Shown here in pieces: positions 1 through 5,225 of a stretch of 5,391 nt of DNA (its first letter is position 1; the number at the start of each line of letters is the position of its first letter). The notes under the pieces were generated by a model. The model ran no database searches. It worked only from the letters and a program-made list of their open reading frames with translations, and was not told where the DNA came from. Position numbers and translations under genes: made by a program. Source of the DNA: an uncultured Nocardiaceae bacterium (GTDB taxonomy: Bacteria; Actinomycetota; Actinomycetes; Mycobacteriales; Mycobacteriaceae); assembly GCA_936936565.1 (NCBI GenBank), contig CAKZIX010000072.1, forward strand, positions 1 to 5,391. The letters are read 5' to 3'.

Positions 1-120
1 TTCGGCGGCTACAAGCAGTCCGGCATCGGGCGCGAGAACCACAAGATGATGCTCGAGCACTACCAGCAGACCAAGAATCTGCTGGTGTCGTACTCGACGA
101 AGGCGCTCGGGTTCTTCTGA
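1..120 (+). CDS. Aldehyde dehydrogenase, C-terminal end (partial)
   Basis: The window opens inside this gene; 39 codons and a TGA stop (118-120) remain. The fragment begins FGGYKQSGIGRE, continues NHKMMLEHYQQTKNLLVSY and ends GFF. This is the characteristic C-terminus of NAD(P)-dependent aldehyde dehydrogenases of the acetaldehyde type (E. coli AldB and Pseudomonas ExaC end almost identically), which oxidise acetaldehyde and similar short aldehydes to the acid in the cytoplasm. The catalytic Cys and Glu lie upstream of the window and cannot be checked. The stop codon shares one base with the ATG of the next gene (TGATG), so the two are translationally coupled. The family is certain from the ending; substrate preference is inferred from similarity and from the DUF779 neighbour. 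Confidence 0.93.
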   Translation, partial: FGGYKQSGIGRENHKMMLEHYQQTKNLLVSYSTKALGFF

Positions 121-647
121 TGGTGCCGCGCGCCCTGCTTACCGAGGCGGCGGCACAGCTGCTGCGCCGCCTCGCCGCGGCGCACGGGCCGTTGCTCATC
201 CACCAGTCGGGCGGGTGCTGTGACGGGTCCTCCCCGATGTGCTATCCGGCCGGGGAATTTCTCGTCGGCGACCGCGACGTGCTGCTCGGTGTCGGGGACC
301 TCCGGCTCGCGCCGGGTGTCCCGCAGCAGTCCACACCGGACGGCAACGACGCTGTCCCCCTGTGGATTTCGGGCCCGCAGTTCGCGGTGTGGCAGCACAC
401 GCAGCTGGTCGTGGACGTCGTCGCCGGGCGTGGCTCCGGGTTCAGCCTGGAGGCGCCCGAGGGCGTGCGCCTGCTCACCCGCGGTCGCGTGTTCACTGCG
501 GCCGAGCAGGCGGAGCTGGCCGCGCGGGCGCCGCTGTCGGGCGCCCAGTGGCTGGCCGGCAGCCGGCCCGAGCCGGCCGGGGTCGCGCTGGTGGTGGCCG
601 AGGCCGCCGCGGCGTGCCCGGTCCCGCCGCGCGCCGGTTCGCCGTAG
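120..647 (+). CDS. DUF779 family protein
   Basis: A 175-residue protein. The DUF779 core spans about residues 5-125 and contains the hallmark HQSGGCCDGSSPMCYP (residues 28-43; Cys33, Cys34, Cys41), then GDRDVLLGV, WISGPQFAVWQHTQLV and GRGSGFSLEAPEGVRLL. Proteins of this family are small, soluble and of unknown biochemical function, and are repeatedly encoded beside alcohol or aldehyde dehydrogenases; the Cys/His cluster suggests metal or thiol chemistry (inference). The ATG at 120 overlaps the dehydrogenase stop and gives the usual N-terminal helix (LTEAAAQLLRRLAAAHGPL). No strong Shine-Dalgarno is visible, consistent with coupling. The last roughly 50 residues, rich in Ala, Pro and Arg, extend beyond the core of about 115-130 residues I expect for the family and contain nothing I recognise. 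Confidence 0.9.
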   Translation: MVPRALLTEAAAQLLRRLAAAHGPLLIHQSGGCCDGSSPMCYPAGEFLVGDRDVLLGVGDLRLAPGVPQQSTPDGNDAVPLWISGPQFAVWQHTQLVVDVVAGRGSGFSLEAPEGVRLLTRGRVFTAAEQAELAARAPLSGAQWLAGSRPEPAGVALVVAEAAAACPVPPRAGSP

Positions 648-664
648 CCGCGGCAATCGGCGAG

Positions 665-676
665 TATCTTGCTGCC
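665..676 (+). promoter_or_regulatory. Possible leaderless promoter (-10 TATCTT) before the kinase gene
   Basis: TATCTT at 665-670 fits the actinobacterial TANNNT -10 pattern. Six bases separate it from the A of the kinase ATG at 677, the spacing expected if transcription starts on the start codon. The same 29-bp gap lacks a convincing ribosome binding site, which also fits a leaderless mRNA. No recognisable -35 hexamer is present. It is one of the few AT-containing stretches nearby. Leaderless starts are common in Mycobacteriales; its use here is inferred. Confidence 0.45.
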
Positions 677-1846
677 ATGACGGCCGAGGCGGTGCTGCTG
701 GCGATCGGGATCGCCGCCGTCGTCGGCGCGGTTGCCCTCGGCGCGGGCTGGCTGCGCCGGCGCACCATCGCCACCCCGGGTGAGCGCGCCGTCTACGGCA
801 CCCTGCATACCGCCGCGGCCGCCGGCAGTGCCTTGCACAGCGGGCTGACGGCCGCCGCCGCCGCGGCGGCGGCACCGCTGTTGCGCGAGCTCACCGCGGC
901 GGCGGCGCTCGGGATCTATGCCGCCGACGCTGCGCCGCTGGCCTGGCACGGCCCGGGCGGTTCGGCCCGCGACGCGCTCGACGGGCTGGTTGCCGACGCG
1001 ATCTCCGGACGCCGACGCGTGCTCGCCGGCAGCGGACCCGCGCTCATCGCCCAACCGATGTTCACCGACGCCGACGAGGTCGTCGGCGCGCTCGGCGTGG
1101 TGATCGCGAGCGAGCCGGGTCCGGGCACACTCGGCGTGGTGAGCGAGGTCGGCCGCTACGCGGCCCGGCAGATCGAACTCGCCGATCTGGACTCCTCACG
1201 CGCGCGCCTGGATCGCGCCGAGGCGCAGATGCTGCGCGCCCAGATCAGCCCGCACTTCATCTACAACGCGCTCAACACCATCGCCTCGTTCGTGCGCACC
1301 GATCCCGACCGGGCCCGCGAGCTGATTCTGGAGTTCGCGGACTTCACCCGGTACTCGTTTCGCACGGCGGGCGAGTTCACCGTGCTCGCCGACGAACTGC
1401 GCAACATCGACCGGTATCTCACCCTCGAGCGGGCCCGCTTCGGCGAGACGTTGCGGGTGCGCATCCAGATCGCGCCCGAGGTGCTCACCGTGGCCCTGCC
1501 CTTCCTGGCGCTGCAGCCCATCGTGGAAAACGCGGTGCGACACGGCATCTCGAAGAAGCCGGGCGGCGGAACCATCAGCGTGGTGGCCACCGACGAGGGC
1601 GCGGACTGCGTGATCGCCATCGAGGACGACGGGGTCGGGATGGATCCGGACCTGCTGCGCTCCGGCGCGCTGGACGCACTGCGCGCCGACGTGCGCGAGG
1701 TGGCCCATGTGGGACTGGCGAACGTGGACAACCGCATGCGCGCGATCTTCGGCAACGACTACGGACTCGTGGTGGAGACCGCGCTCGGCGCCGGCACCCG
1801 GGTACTACTGCGCGTGCCGAAGTTCCGTCCGGGTATCCAGGTCTGA
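677..1846 (+). CDS. LytS-type sensor histidine kinase (GAF-like sensor, His_kinase PF06580)
   Basis: A 389-residue sensor kinase that should autophosphorylate and pass phosphate to the regulator encoded 6 bp downstream. One N-terminal hydrophobic segment (about 4-25, followed by RRR) anchors it. Residues about 38-170 look like a GAF-type cytoplasmic sensor domain with an Ala-rich helix (59-66); it has no Cys, the only one in the protein being Cys311. A short coiled coil (about 170-190) leads to the LytS-family phosphoacceptor box AQISPHFIYNALNTIASF, with His193. The ATPase domain shows the N box PIVENAVRHG (Asn295), G1 box DDGVGM (317-322), HVGLANVDNR (344-353) and GAGTRVLL (381-388). It lacks the multi-helix 5TM-LYT sensor of LytS and BtsS. 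The reading frame is open back to 239, but the upstream part overlaps the DUF779 gene; ATG 677 gives the natural membrane N-terminus. The ligand is unknown; the transporter neighbours suggest a monocarboxylate or energy-state signal. Confidence 0.92.
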   Translation: MTAEAVLLAIGIAAVVGAVALGAGWLRRRTIATPGERAVYGTLHTAAAAGSALHSGLTAAAAAAAAPLLRELTAAAALGIYAADAAPLAWHGPGGSARDALDGLVADAISGRRRVLAGSGPALIAQPMFTDADEVVGALGVVIASEPGPGTLGVVSEVGRYAARQIELADLDSSRARLDRAEAQMLRAQISPHFIYNALNTIASFVRTDPDRARELILEFADFTRYSFRTAGEFTVLADELRNIDRYLTLERARFGETLRVRIQIAPEVLTVALPFLALQPIVENAVRHGISKKPGGGTISVVATDEGADCVIAIEDDGVGMDPDLLRSGALDALRADVREVAHVGLANVDNRMRAIFGNDYGLVVETALGAGTRVLLRVPKFRPGIQV

Positions 1847-1852
1847 GGCACG

Positions 1853-2629
1853 ATGGACAACGCTGTGATCAAGCCCGCCGACACTCTCACCGTCCTGGCC
1901 GTCGACGACGAGCGACCCGCCCTCGACGAGCTGGTCTTTCTGCTGCGCCGGCAGGCCGGAATCGGTGTCGTGCATGCGGCCGCGGACGCGACGACGGCGC
2001 TGCGCACGCTGCACGCGAATACGATCGATGCTGTCTTCCTCGACATCAACATGCCCGGGCTCAACGGCCTCGAGCTGGCCGCCATCCTGCGCGAATTCGC
2101 TGTCCGTCCACGCGTGGTGTTCGTGACCGCGCACGACGATCGCGCCGTGGACGCCTTCGACCTGGGCGCTGTCGACTATCTGCTCAAGCCGCTGCGCGAA
2201 GACCGCCTCGCCGAGTCGGTGCGCCGCATCAGCGCCGGACGCCGGAGCCCGGACCCGGCCGGCGGCGACGATGTCATCCCGGTGGAGCTCGGCGGGGTCA
2301 CCACCTTGGTGCCGCGCGCGAGCGTCGGCTGGGTCGAGGCCGACGGCGACTACGCGCGCCTGCACACCAGCCGTGGCGCGCACCTGGTGCGCATTCCGCT
2401 GTCGGAGCTGGAAAAGCGTTGGTCGGCTGCCGGTTTCGTGCGCGTGCACCGGTCCTATCTGGTGGCACTCGCGCTGGTCACCGGGCTGAAATCCACGGGG
2501 TCGGCCACGCAGGTCACGATGCGGGCCAACGGCGCCTCGCCTGCGGTGGACCTGCCGGTCAGCCGCCGGCATGCGCGCGATCTGCGGGACCGGCTGGTGC
2601 GCGAACCGCTCCAGCGGAGCAAACGGTGA
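1853..2629 (+). CDS. LytTR-family response regulator (LytT/AlgR/BtsR type)
   Basis: A 258-residue DNA-binding regulator and evident partner of the preceding kinase. The receiver domain (about 11-127) has the acidic pocket Asp18/Asp19, phosphoacceptor Asp64 (VFLDINMPG), Thr92 and Lys112 (LLKP), all intact. After a short linker, a LytTR domain (about 137-247) shows VGWVEADGDYARLHT, HLVRIPLSELEKRW, FVRVHRSYLV and PVSRRHARDLRDRL, the beta-type fold that reads direct repeats of about 9 bp on one DNA face. ATG 1853 follows GAGG (1845-1848) by four bases; a GTG at 1865 is possible but lies farther from that site. Its stop overlaps the next gene's GTG (GTGA). Likely targets are its own operon and the 4758-4790 repeat before the second transporter pair; both are inferences. 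Confidence 0.94.
   Translation: MDNAVIKPADTLTVLAVDDERPALDELVFLLRRQAGIGVVHAAADATTALRTLHANTIDAVFLDINMPGLNGLELAAILREFAVRPRVVFVTAHDDRAVDAFDLGAVDYLLKPLREDRLAESVRRISAGRRSPDPAGGDDVIPVELGGVTTLVPRASVGWVEADGDYARLHTSRGAHLVRIPLSELEKRWSAAGFVRVHRSYLVALALVTGLKSTGSATQVTMRANGASPAVDLPVSRRHARDLRDRLVREPLQRSKR
2608..2620 (+). promoter_or_regulatory. Hairpin covering the ribosome binding site of the small membrane protein gene
   Basis: GCTCC (2608-2612), loop AGC, GGAGC (2616-2620) is a perfect 5-bp GC-only stem. Its 3' arm contains the GGAG (2616-2619) that serves the GTG start at 2626 with six bases spacing. An alternative stem, CCGCT-CC-AGCGG (2606-2617), overlaps it. Ribosomes finishing the upstream regulator gene would melt the stem, coupling the two genes. 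The structure is seen in the sequence; its effect is inferred, and short GC stems arise easily at this base composition. Confidence 0.35.
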
Positions 2630-2982
2630 GCGGGCGCCGACAGCGCGTGGTGCTCGGGCAGCGGCCCGGAGCCCGGATGGTGCGGGCGCGGCTCGAACTC
2701 GAAGAGCACACCCCGATCGGCGACGTGATGGTGCGCGCCGTCGTGCGCGCGCAGCTCGGGATCGCGCTGCGGCTGGCCGCGGTGACGGTCCTCGTGCTCG
2801 GCGCCGTTCCCCTGCTCGGCGTCCTGGTACCGGGCTGGGCCGACGTCACCGTTGCCGGCATCCGGCTGCCGTGGCTGGTGCTCGGTGTTGGGTCGTTCCT
2901 GTTCCTCTACGGCATCGGCCGCATCTACCTGCACCTGGCCGACCGGGTCGAGCGCGAGTTCACCCAGCTCGCCGAGGACTGA
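2626..2982 (+). CDS. Small two-helix membrane protein, putative symporter partner (DUF485-like layout)
   Basis: A 118-residue protein with a basic, soluble N-terminus (about 1-40), hydrophobic segments at about 44-68 and 82-101, and an acidic C-terminal tail YLHLADRVEREFTQLAED. This is the topology and size of the DUF485 (YjcH) proteins found directly before ActP-type symporters, but the sequence lacks the classical DUF485 motifs present in the 115-residue protein at 4878. From memory, similar proteins occur between LytTR regulators and acetate-type symporters in streptomycetes. The GTG at 2626 overlaps the regulator's stop codon (GTGA) and is preceded by GGAG. The gene ends 2 bp before the symporter ATG. 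A role as accessory subunit, chaperone or regulator of that symporter is inferred from position and layout. Confidence 0.85.
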   Translation: MSGRRQRVVLGQRPGARMVRARLELEEHTPIGDVMVRAVVRAQLGIALRLAAVTVLVLGAVPLLGVLVPGWADVTVAGIRLPWLVLGVGSFLFLYGIGRIYLHLADRVEREFTQLAED

Positions 2983-2984
2983 GG

Positions 2985-4736
2985 ATGCGCACCCCCGATC
3001 CGGCCCTCGTCGTCGCCGCGCTGGTGCTGGCCGCCGCCGCCACCGTCGCGATCGGCATCTACGGGGTGCGCCTGGCCCGCACCACCTCGGACTTCCTCGT
3101 CGCCTCTCGCACCGTCGGACCGCGCTGGAACGCGGCCGCCATCTCCGGTGAATACCTTTCGGCCGCATCGTTTCTCGGCGTCGCCGGGCTGATCGCAAAG
3201 TACGGCACCGACGCCCTGTGGTATCCGATCGGATTCACCGCCGGTTACCTGGGCCTGTTGCTGATGGTGGCCGCACCGCTGCGCCGCTCCGGCGCCTACA
3301 CGGTGCCCGACTTCGCCGAGTTCCGGCTCGGGTCGCGTCGGCTGCGCAAGCTGGCGATGGTCGTCGTCGCAGTGGTCTGCGTGCTGTACATGCTGCCCCA
3401 GTTCCAGGGCGCCGGACTGACCCTGCAGATCCTGCTCGGCGCGCCCACCTGGGTGGGTGCCACCGCAGTGTGCGCCATCGTCATCGGCAACGTCGTCGCC
3501 GGCGGCATGCGCTCGATCACCTTCGTACAGGCGTTCCAGTTCTGGCTCAAGCTCACCGCGGTGGCGGTCCCCGCACTCGTGCTGGGCGCGCACTTCCTCG
3601 GCGACGGCCGCGACGTCGATTCCAGCGCACCGCCCGTCGTCTCCGAGCGCACCACCGTGCAGATCGAAACCGACGTGCTCGTGCGGGTGACGGGAACGCT
3701 GACCGTGGATGCCGACGGCGTCGTCGACGGGCGGCCGGTGGACGGGGCGCTCGCGCTCGCCGACGGCACCCACGAGCTGACCCGCGGCACCACGCTCGTG
3801 CTGGCGGCGGGCAGCGCGGTTCCGGTGGTCGCCGGCGCGCCGGCCACCGGCACCGACTGGTCGGCACCCGGCCACGGCTTCGGCGGGCCGCATCCCACCT
3901 ACCAGGTGTACTCGCTGATCGTGGCCACCTTTCTCGGCACCATGGGGCTGCCGCACGTGCTGGTGCGCTTCTACACCAACCCGGACGGAAAGGCCGCGCG
4001 GGCAACGGCTTTGGCGGTGATCGGGCTGGTAGGCACGTTCTACCTGTTCCCCGTGCTGCTCGGGGTGCTCGCCCGGTTGTACGTGCCGCACCTGCTGGTC
4101 ACCGGCACCTCGGACGCCGCCGTGCTGCTCATGCCGACCGCAGTGATCGGCGGGGCACCCGGCCAGCTGCTGGCCGCACTCGTCGCGGCCGGGGCACTCG
4201 CGGCGTTCCTGTCGACGTCGTCGGGGCTGCTGGTCAGCGCGGCCGGCGTATTGAGCACCGACGTGCTGCGGGCGCGGGTGCGCGACTTCCGGATCGCCGC
4301 CGTCGTGGCCGGCGTGGTGCCGCTGGGGCTGGCGCTGGCCGTCGCCACGCCCGACGTCTCGCGCACCGTCGGGCTGGTCTTCGCGGTCGCCGCCTCGAGC
4401 CTGTGTCCGCTTCTCGTGCTTGGCATTTGGTGGCGCGGACTCACCCCGCCCGGGGCGGCCGCCGGCCTGCTCGTCGGCGGGCTCACCGCGGCGGCCGCGG
4501 TTGCCGTCTCGGCACTCGGCGGAGTTGCGCCGCAGCTGTGGCACGGCTGGCCGGCCGCGATCGCCGACTATCCCGCCGCCGTCAGCGTGCCGCTGGCCTT
4601 CGCCACGATGATCGTGGTCAGCCTGCGCACCCGCCGGCACGCGCCCGCCGACGTCGGACGGATCTTCGCGCGCATGCACACCCCCGAAGGGCTCGGCATG
4701 GGCATCGACCGGGTGCGCGATCTCGGGTCGGACTGA
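2985..4736 (+). CDS. Sodium:solute symporter, acetate/monocarboxylate (ActP/MctC) branch
   Basis: A 583-residue inner-membrane transporter of the SSS family (SLC5-like), with about 13 hydrophobic segments. Near the N-terminus, SDFLVASRTVGPRWNAAAIS and GEYLSAASFLGVAGLI (55-70) align with ActP's DYMSAASFLG region; GLPHVLVRFYTNPDGKAARA (321-340) matches ActP's GLPHILMRFF region. AFLSTSSGLLVS (407-418) places Ser410-Thr411 where PutP has its Na+-binding Ser340-Thr341, so sodium coupling is plausible. Likely substrates are acetate, pyruvate, propionate or similar acids; the exact one cannot be read. Residues about 208-300 form an unusually long hydrophilic, beta-rich loop rich in Asp, Thr and Val between membrane segments. 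ATG 2985 follows GAGG (2974-2977) by seven bases and lies 2 bp after the small membrane protein. E. coli ActP has 549 residues; the loop accounts for the extra length. Confidence 0.93.
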   Translation: MRTPDPALVVAALVLAAAATVAIGIYGVRLARTTSDFLVASRTVGPRWNAAAISGEYLSAASFLGVAGLIAKYGTDALWYPIGFTAGYLGLLLMVAAPLRRSGAYTVPDFAEFRLGSRRLRKLAMVVVAVVCVLYMLPQFQGAGLTLQILLGAPTWVGATAVCAIVIGNVVAGGMRSITFVQAFQFWLKLTAVAVPALVLGAHFLGDGRDVDSSAPPVVSERTTVQIETDVLVRVTGTLTVDADGVVDGRPVDGALALADGTHELTRGTTLVLAAGSAVPVVAGAPATGTDWSAPGHGFGGPHPTYQVYSLIVATFLGTMGLPHVLVRFYTNPDGKAARATALAVIGLVGTFYLFPVLLGVLARLYVPHLLVTGTSDAAVLLMPTAVIGGAPGQLLAALVAAGALAAFLSTSSGLLVSAAGVLSTDVLRARVRDFRIAAVVAGVVPLGLALAVATPDVSRTVGLVFAVAASSLCPLLVLGIWWRGLTPPGAAAGLLVGGLTAAAAVAVSALGGVAPQLWHGWPAAIADYPAAVSVPLAFATMIVVSLRTRRHAPADVGRIFARMHTPEGLGMGIDRVRDLGSD

Positions 4737-4757
4737 GTGCCGTTCGTCGCACCGCAA

Positions 4758-4790
4758 CGACCGCTCACCGCACGATCCGACCCTTCACCG
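4758..4790 (+). promoter_or_regulatory. Candidate LytTR operator: imperfect direct repeat
   Basis: CGACCGCTCACCG (4758-4770) and CGACCCTTCACCG (4778-4790) match at 11 of 13 positions with a 20-bp period, about two helical turns. LytTR regulators bind paired direct repeats with a period near 21-22 bp. The inner octamer ACCGCTCA (4760-4767) fits the motif ACC(G/A)CT(C/T)A reported, as I recall, for E. coli BtsR; the second, ACCCTTCA (4780-4787), differs at two positions. It lies in the only sizeable intergenic gap, upstream of the second transporter pair and downstream of a LytTR gene. Binding is inferred. Confidence 0.5.
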
Positions 4791-4791
4791 A

Positions 4792-4805
4792 GTGACCCCC
4801 GTCAC
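4792..4805. promoter_or_regulatory. Candidate CRP/GlxR-type operator
   Basis: GTGACCCCCGTCAC is a perfect GTGA-N6-TCAC inverted repeat (even GTGAC-N4-GTCAC), the core of the TGTGA-N6-TCACA site bound by cAMP-receptor-type regulators such as GlxR in corynebacteria and Crp in mycobacteria. The outer T and A of the full consensus are replaced (A at 4791, G at 4806). It starts one base after the LytTR-like repeat and 73 bp before the next ATG. A further GTGAC half-site lies at 4817-4821. No reliable -10/-35 pair was found, so activation or repression cannot be told. Confidence 0.5.
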
Positions 4806-4867
4806 GACCTACACGTGTGACGCAGGTCTCCCTACGGTCGGTGGCAGCTACCACTTCGTCTTCGTTC

Positions 4868-4872
4868 AGGAG
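4868..4872 (+). promoter_or_regulatory. Ribosome binding site of the DUF485 gene
   Basis: AGGAG sits five bases before the ATG at 4878. It is the cleanest Shine-Dalgarno in the window and fixes the start of the DUF485 gene. Together with the 141-bp gap upstream it suggests an mRNA that begins in that gap with its own leader. Confidence 0.8.
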
Positions 4873-4877
4873 CCCCG

Positions 4878-5225
4878 ATGACAACCGTCGATCCCGAGCC
4901 GCCCCGGCTCACCGACGCCGATGCGTACCTGCGCATGCAGGCCACACCCGAGTTCCAGCAGCTGCGTAAGCGCCTGCGCACCTTCGTCTTTCCGATGACC
5001 GCGGTGTTCCTGATCTGGTACCTGGTGTATGTCCTGCTGGGCGCGTACGCCCACGACTTCATGGCCACCAAGGTGTTCGGCAACGTCAACGTCGGGCTGC
5101 TGCTCGGCCTCGGACAGTTCCTGTCCACGTTCGTCATCACCGGCATCTACGTCTGGTTCGCCGGCCGCGAACTCGATCCGCGGGCCGAAGCGATCCGCGC
5201 CGAACTGGAAGGTGACCCGCGATGA
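4878..5225 (+). CDS. DUF485 family membrane protein (YjcH-like)
   Basis: A 115-residue protein of the DUF485 family, which almost always accompanies ActP/MctC-type symporters (E. coli yjcH-actP; C. glutamicum cg0952-mctC). The soluble N-terminus carries YLRMQATPEFQQLRKRLR (18-34); two membrane segments lie at about 36-57 and 72-93, joined by a loop with AHDFMATKVFGNVNVGLL (58-75); the tail is GRELDPRAEAIRAELEGD. These are the classical family motifs. Function is unproven, but an accessory role in symporter assembly or activity is generally assumed. The stop overlaps the next gene's ATG (ATGA), so the pair is translationally coupled. Transcription probably starts in the gap upstream, under the putative LytTR and CRP/GlxR-like sites. 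Confidence 0.93.
   Translation: MTTVDPEPPRLTDADAYLRMQATPEFQQLRKRLRTFVFPMTAVFLIWYLVYVLLGAYAHDFMATKVFGNVNVGLLLGLGQFLSTFVITGIYVWFAGRELDPRAEAIRAELEGDPR

Noticed and set aside
239..676. The kinase reading frame stays open upstream to 239, giving a 535-residue candidate.
   Set aside because: The upstream part is an Arg/Ala/Gly-rich shadow of the DUF779 frame, with no domain. DUF779 is unmistakable in its own frame and ATG 677 gives a natural membrane-anchored start.
854..873. Perfect 20-bp GCC/GGC palindrome inside the kinase gene.
   Set aside because: It encodes an alanine run in the linker or sensor helix and follows from Ala codon use at high GC; no other sign of function.
2624..2634. A reverse-strand copy of CCGCTCACCG, resembling one half of the 4758-4790 repeat, at the regulator/small protein junction.
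   Set aside because: No partner repeat about 20 bp away (only about 7 of 13 positions match at the expected place), and it overlaps the coding stop/start junction; likely chance.
2925..4757. A 610-codon open frame on the minus strand opposite the symporter.
   Set aside because: Its composition (Gly, Arg, His, Gln, Asp) is that of an antisense shadow of GC-rich coding sequence; the + strand frame encodes a clear SSS transporter.
4737..4757. Searched for a terminator after the first symporter.
   Set aside because: Only a weak CGTT/AACG pairing with a long loop and no T-run; read-through into the second transporter unit remains possible.
4795..4801. ACCCCCG fits the very short RamA-type motif (A-C4-5-A/G/T) of the C. 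glutamicum acetate regulator.
   Set aside because: The motif is too short to be meaningful at this GC content, and the bases are already explained by the CRP/GlxR-like palindrome.
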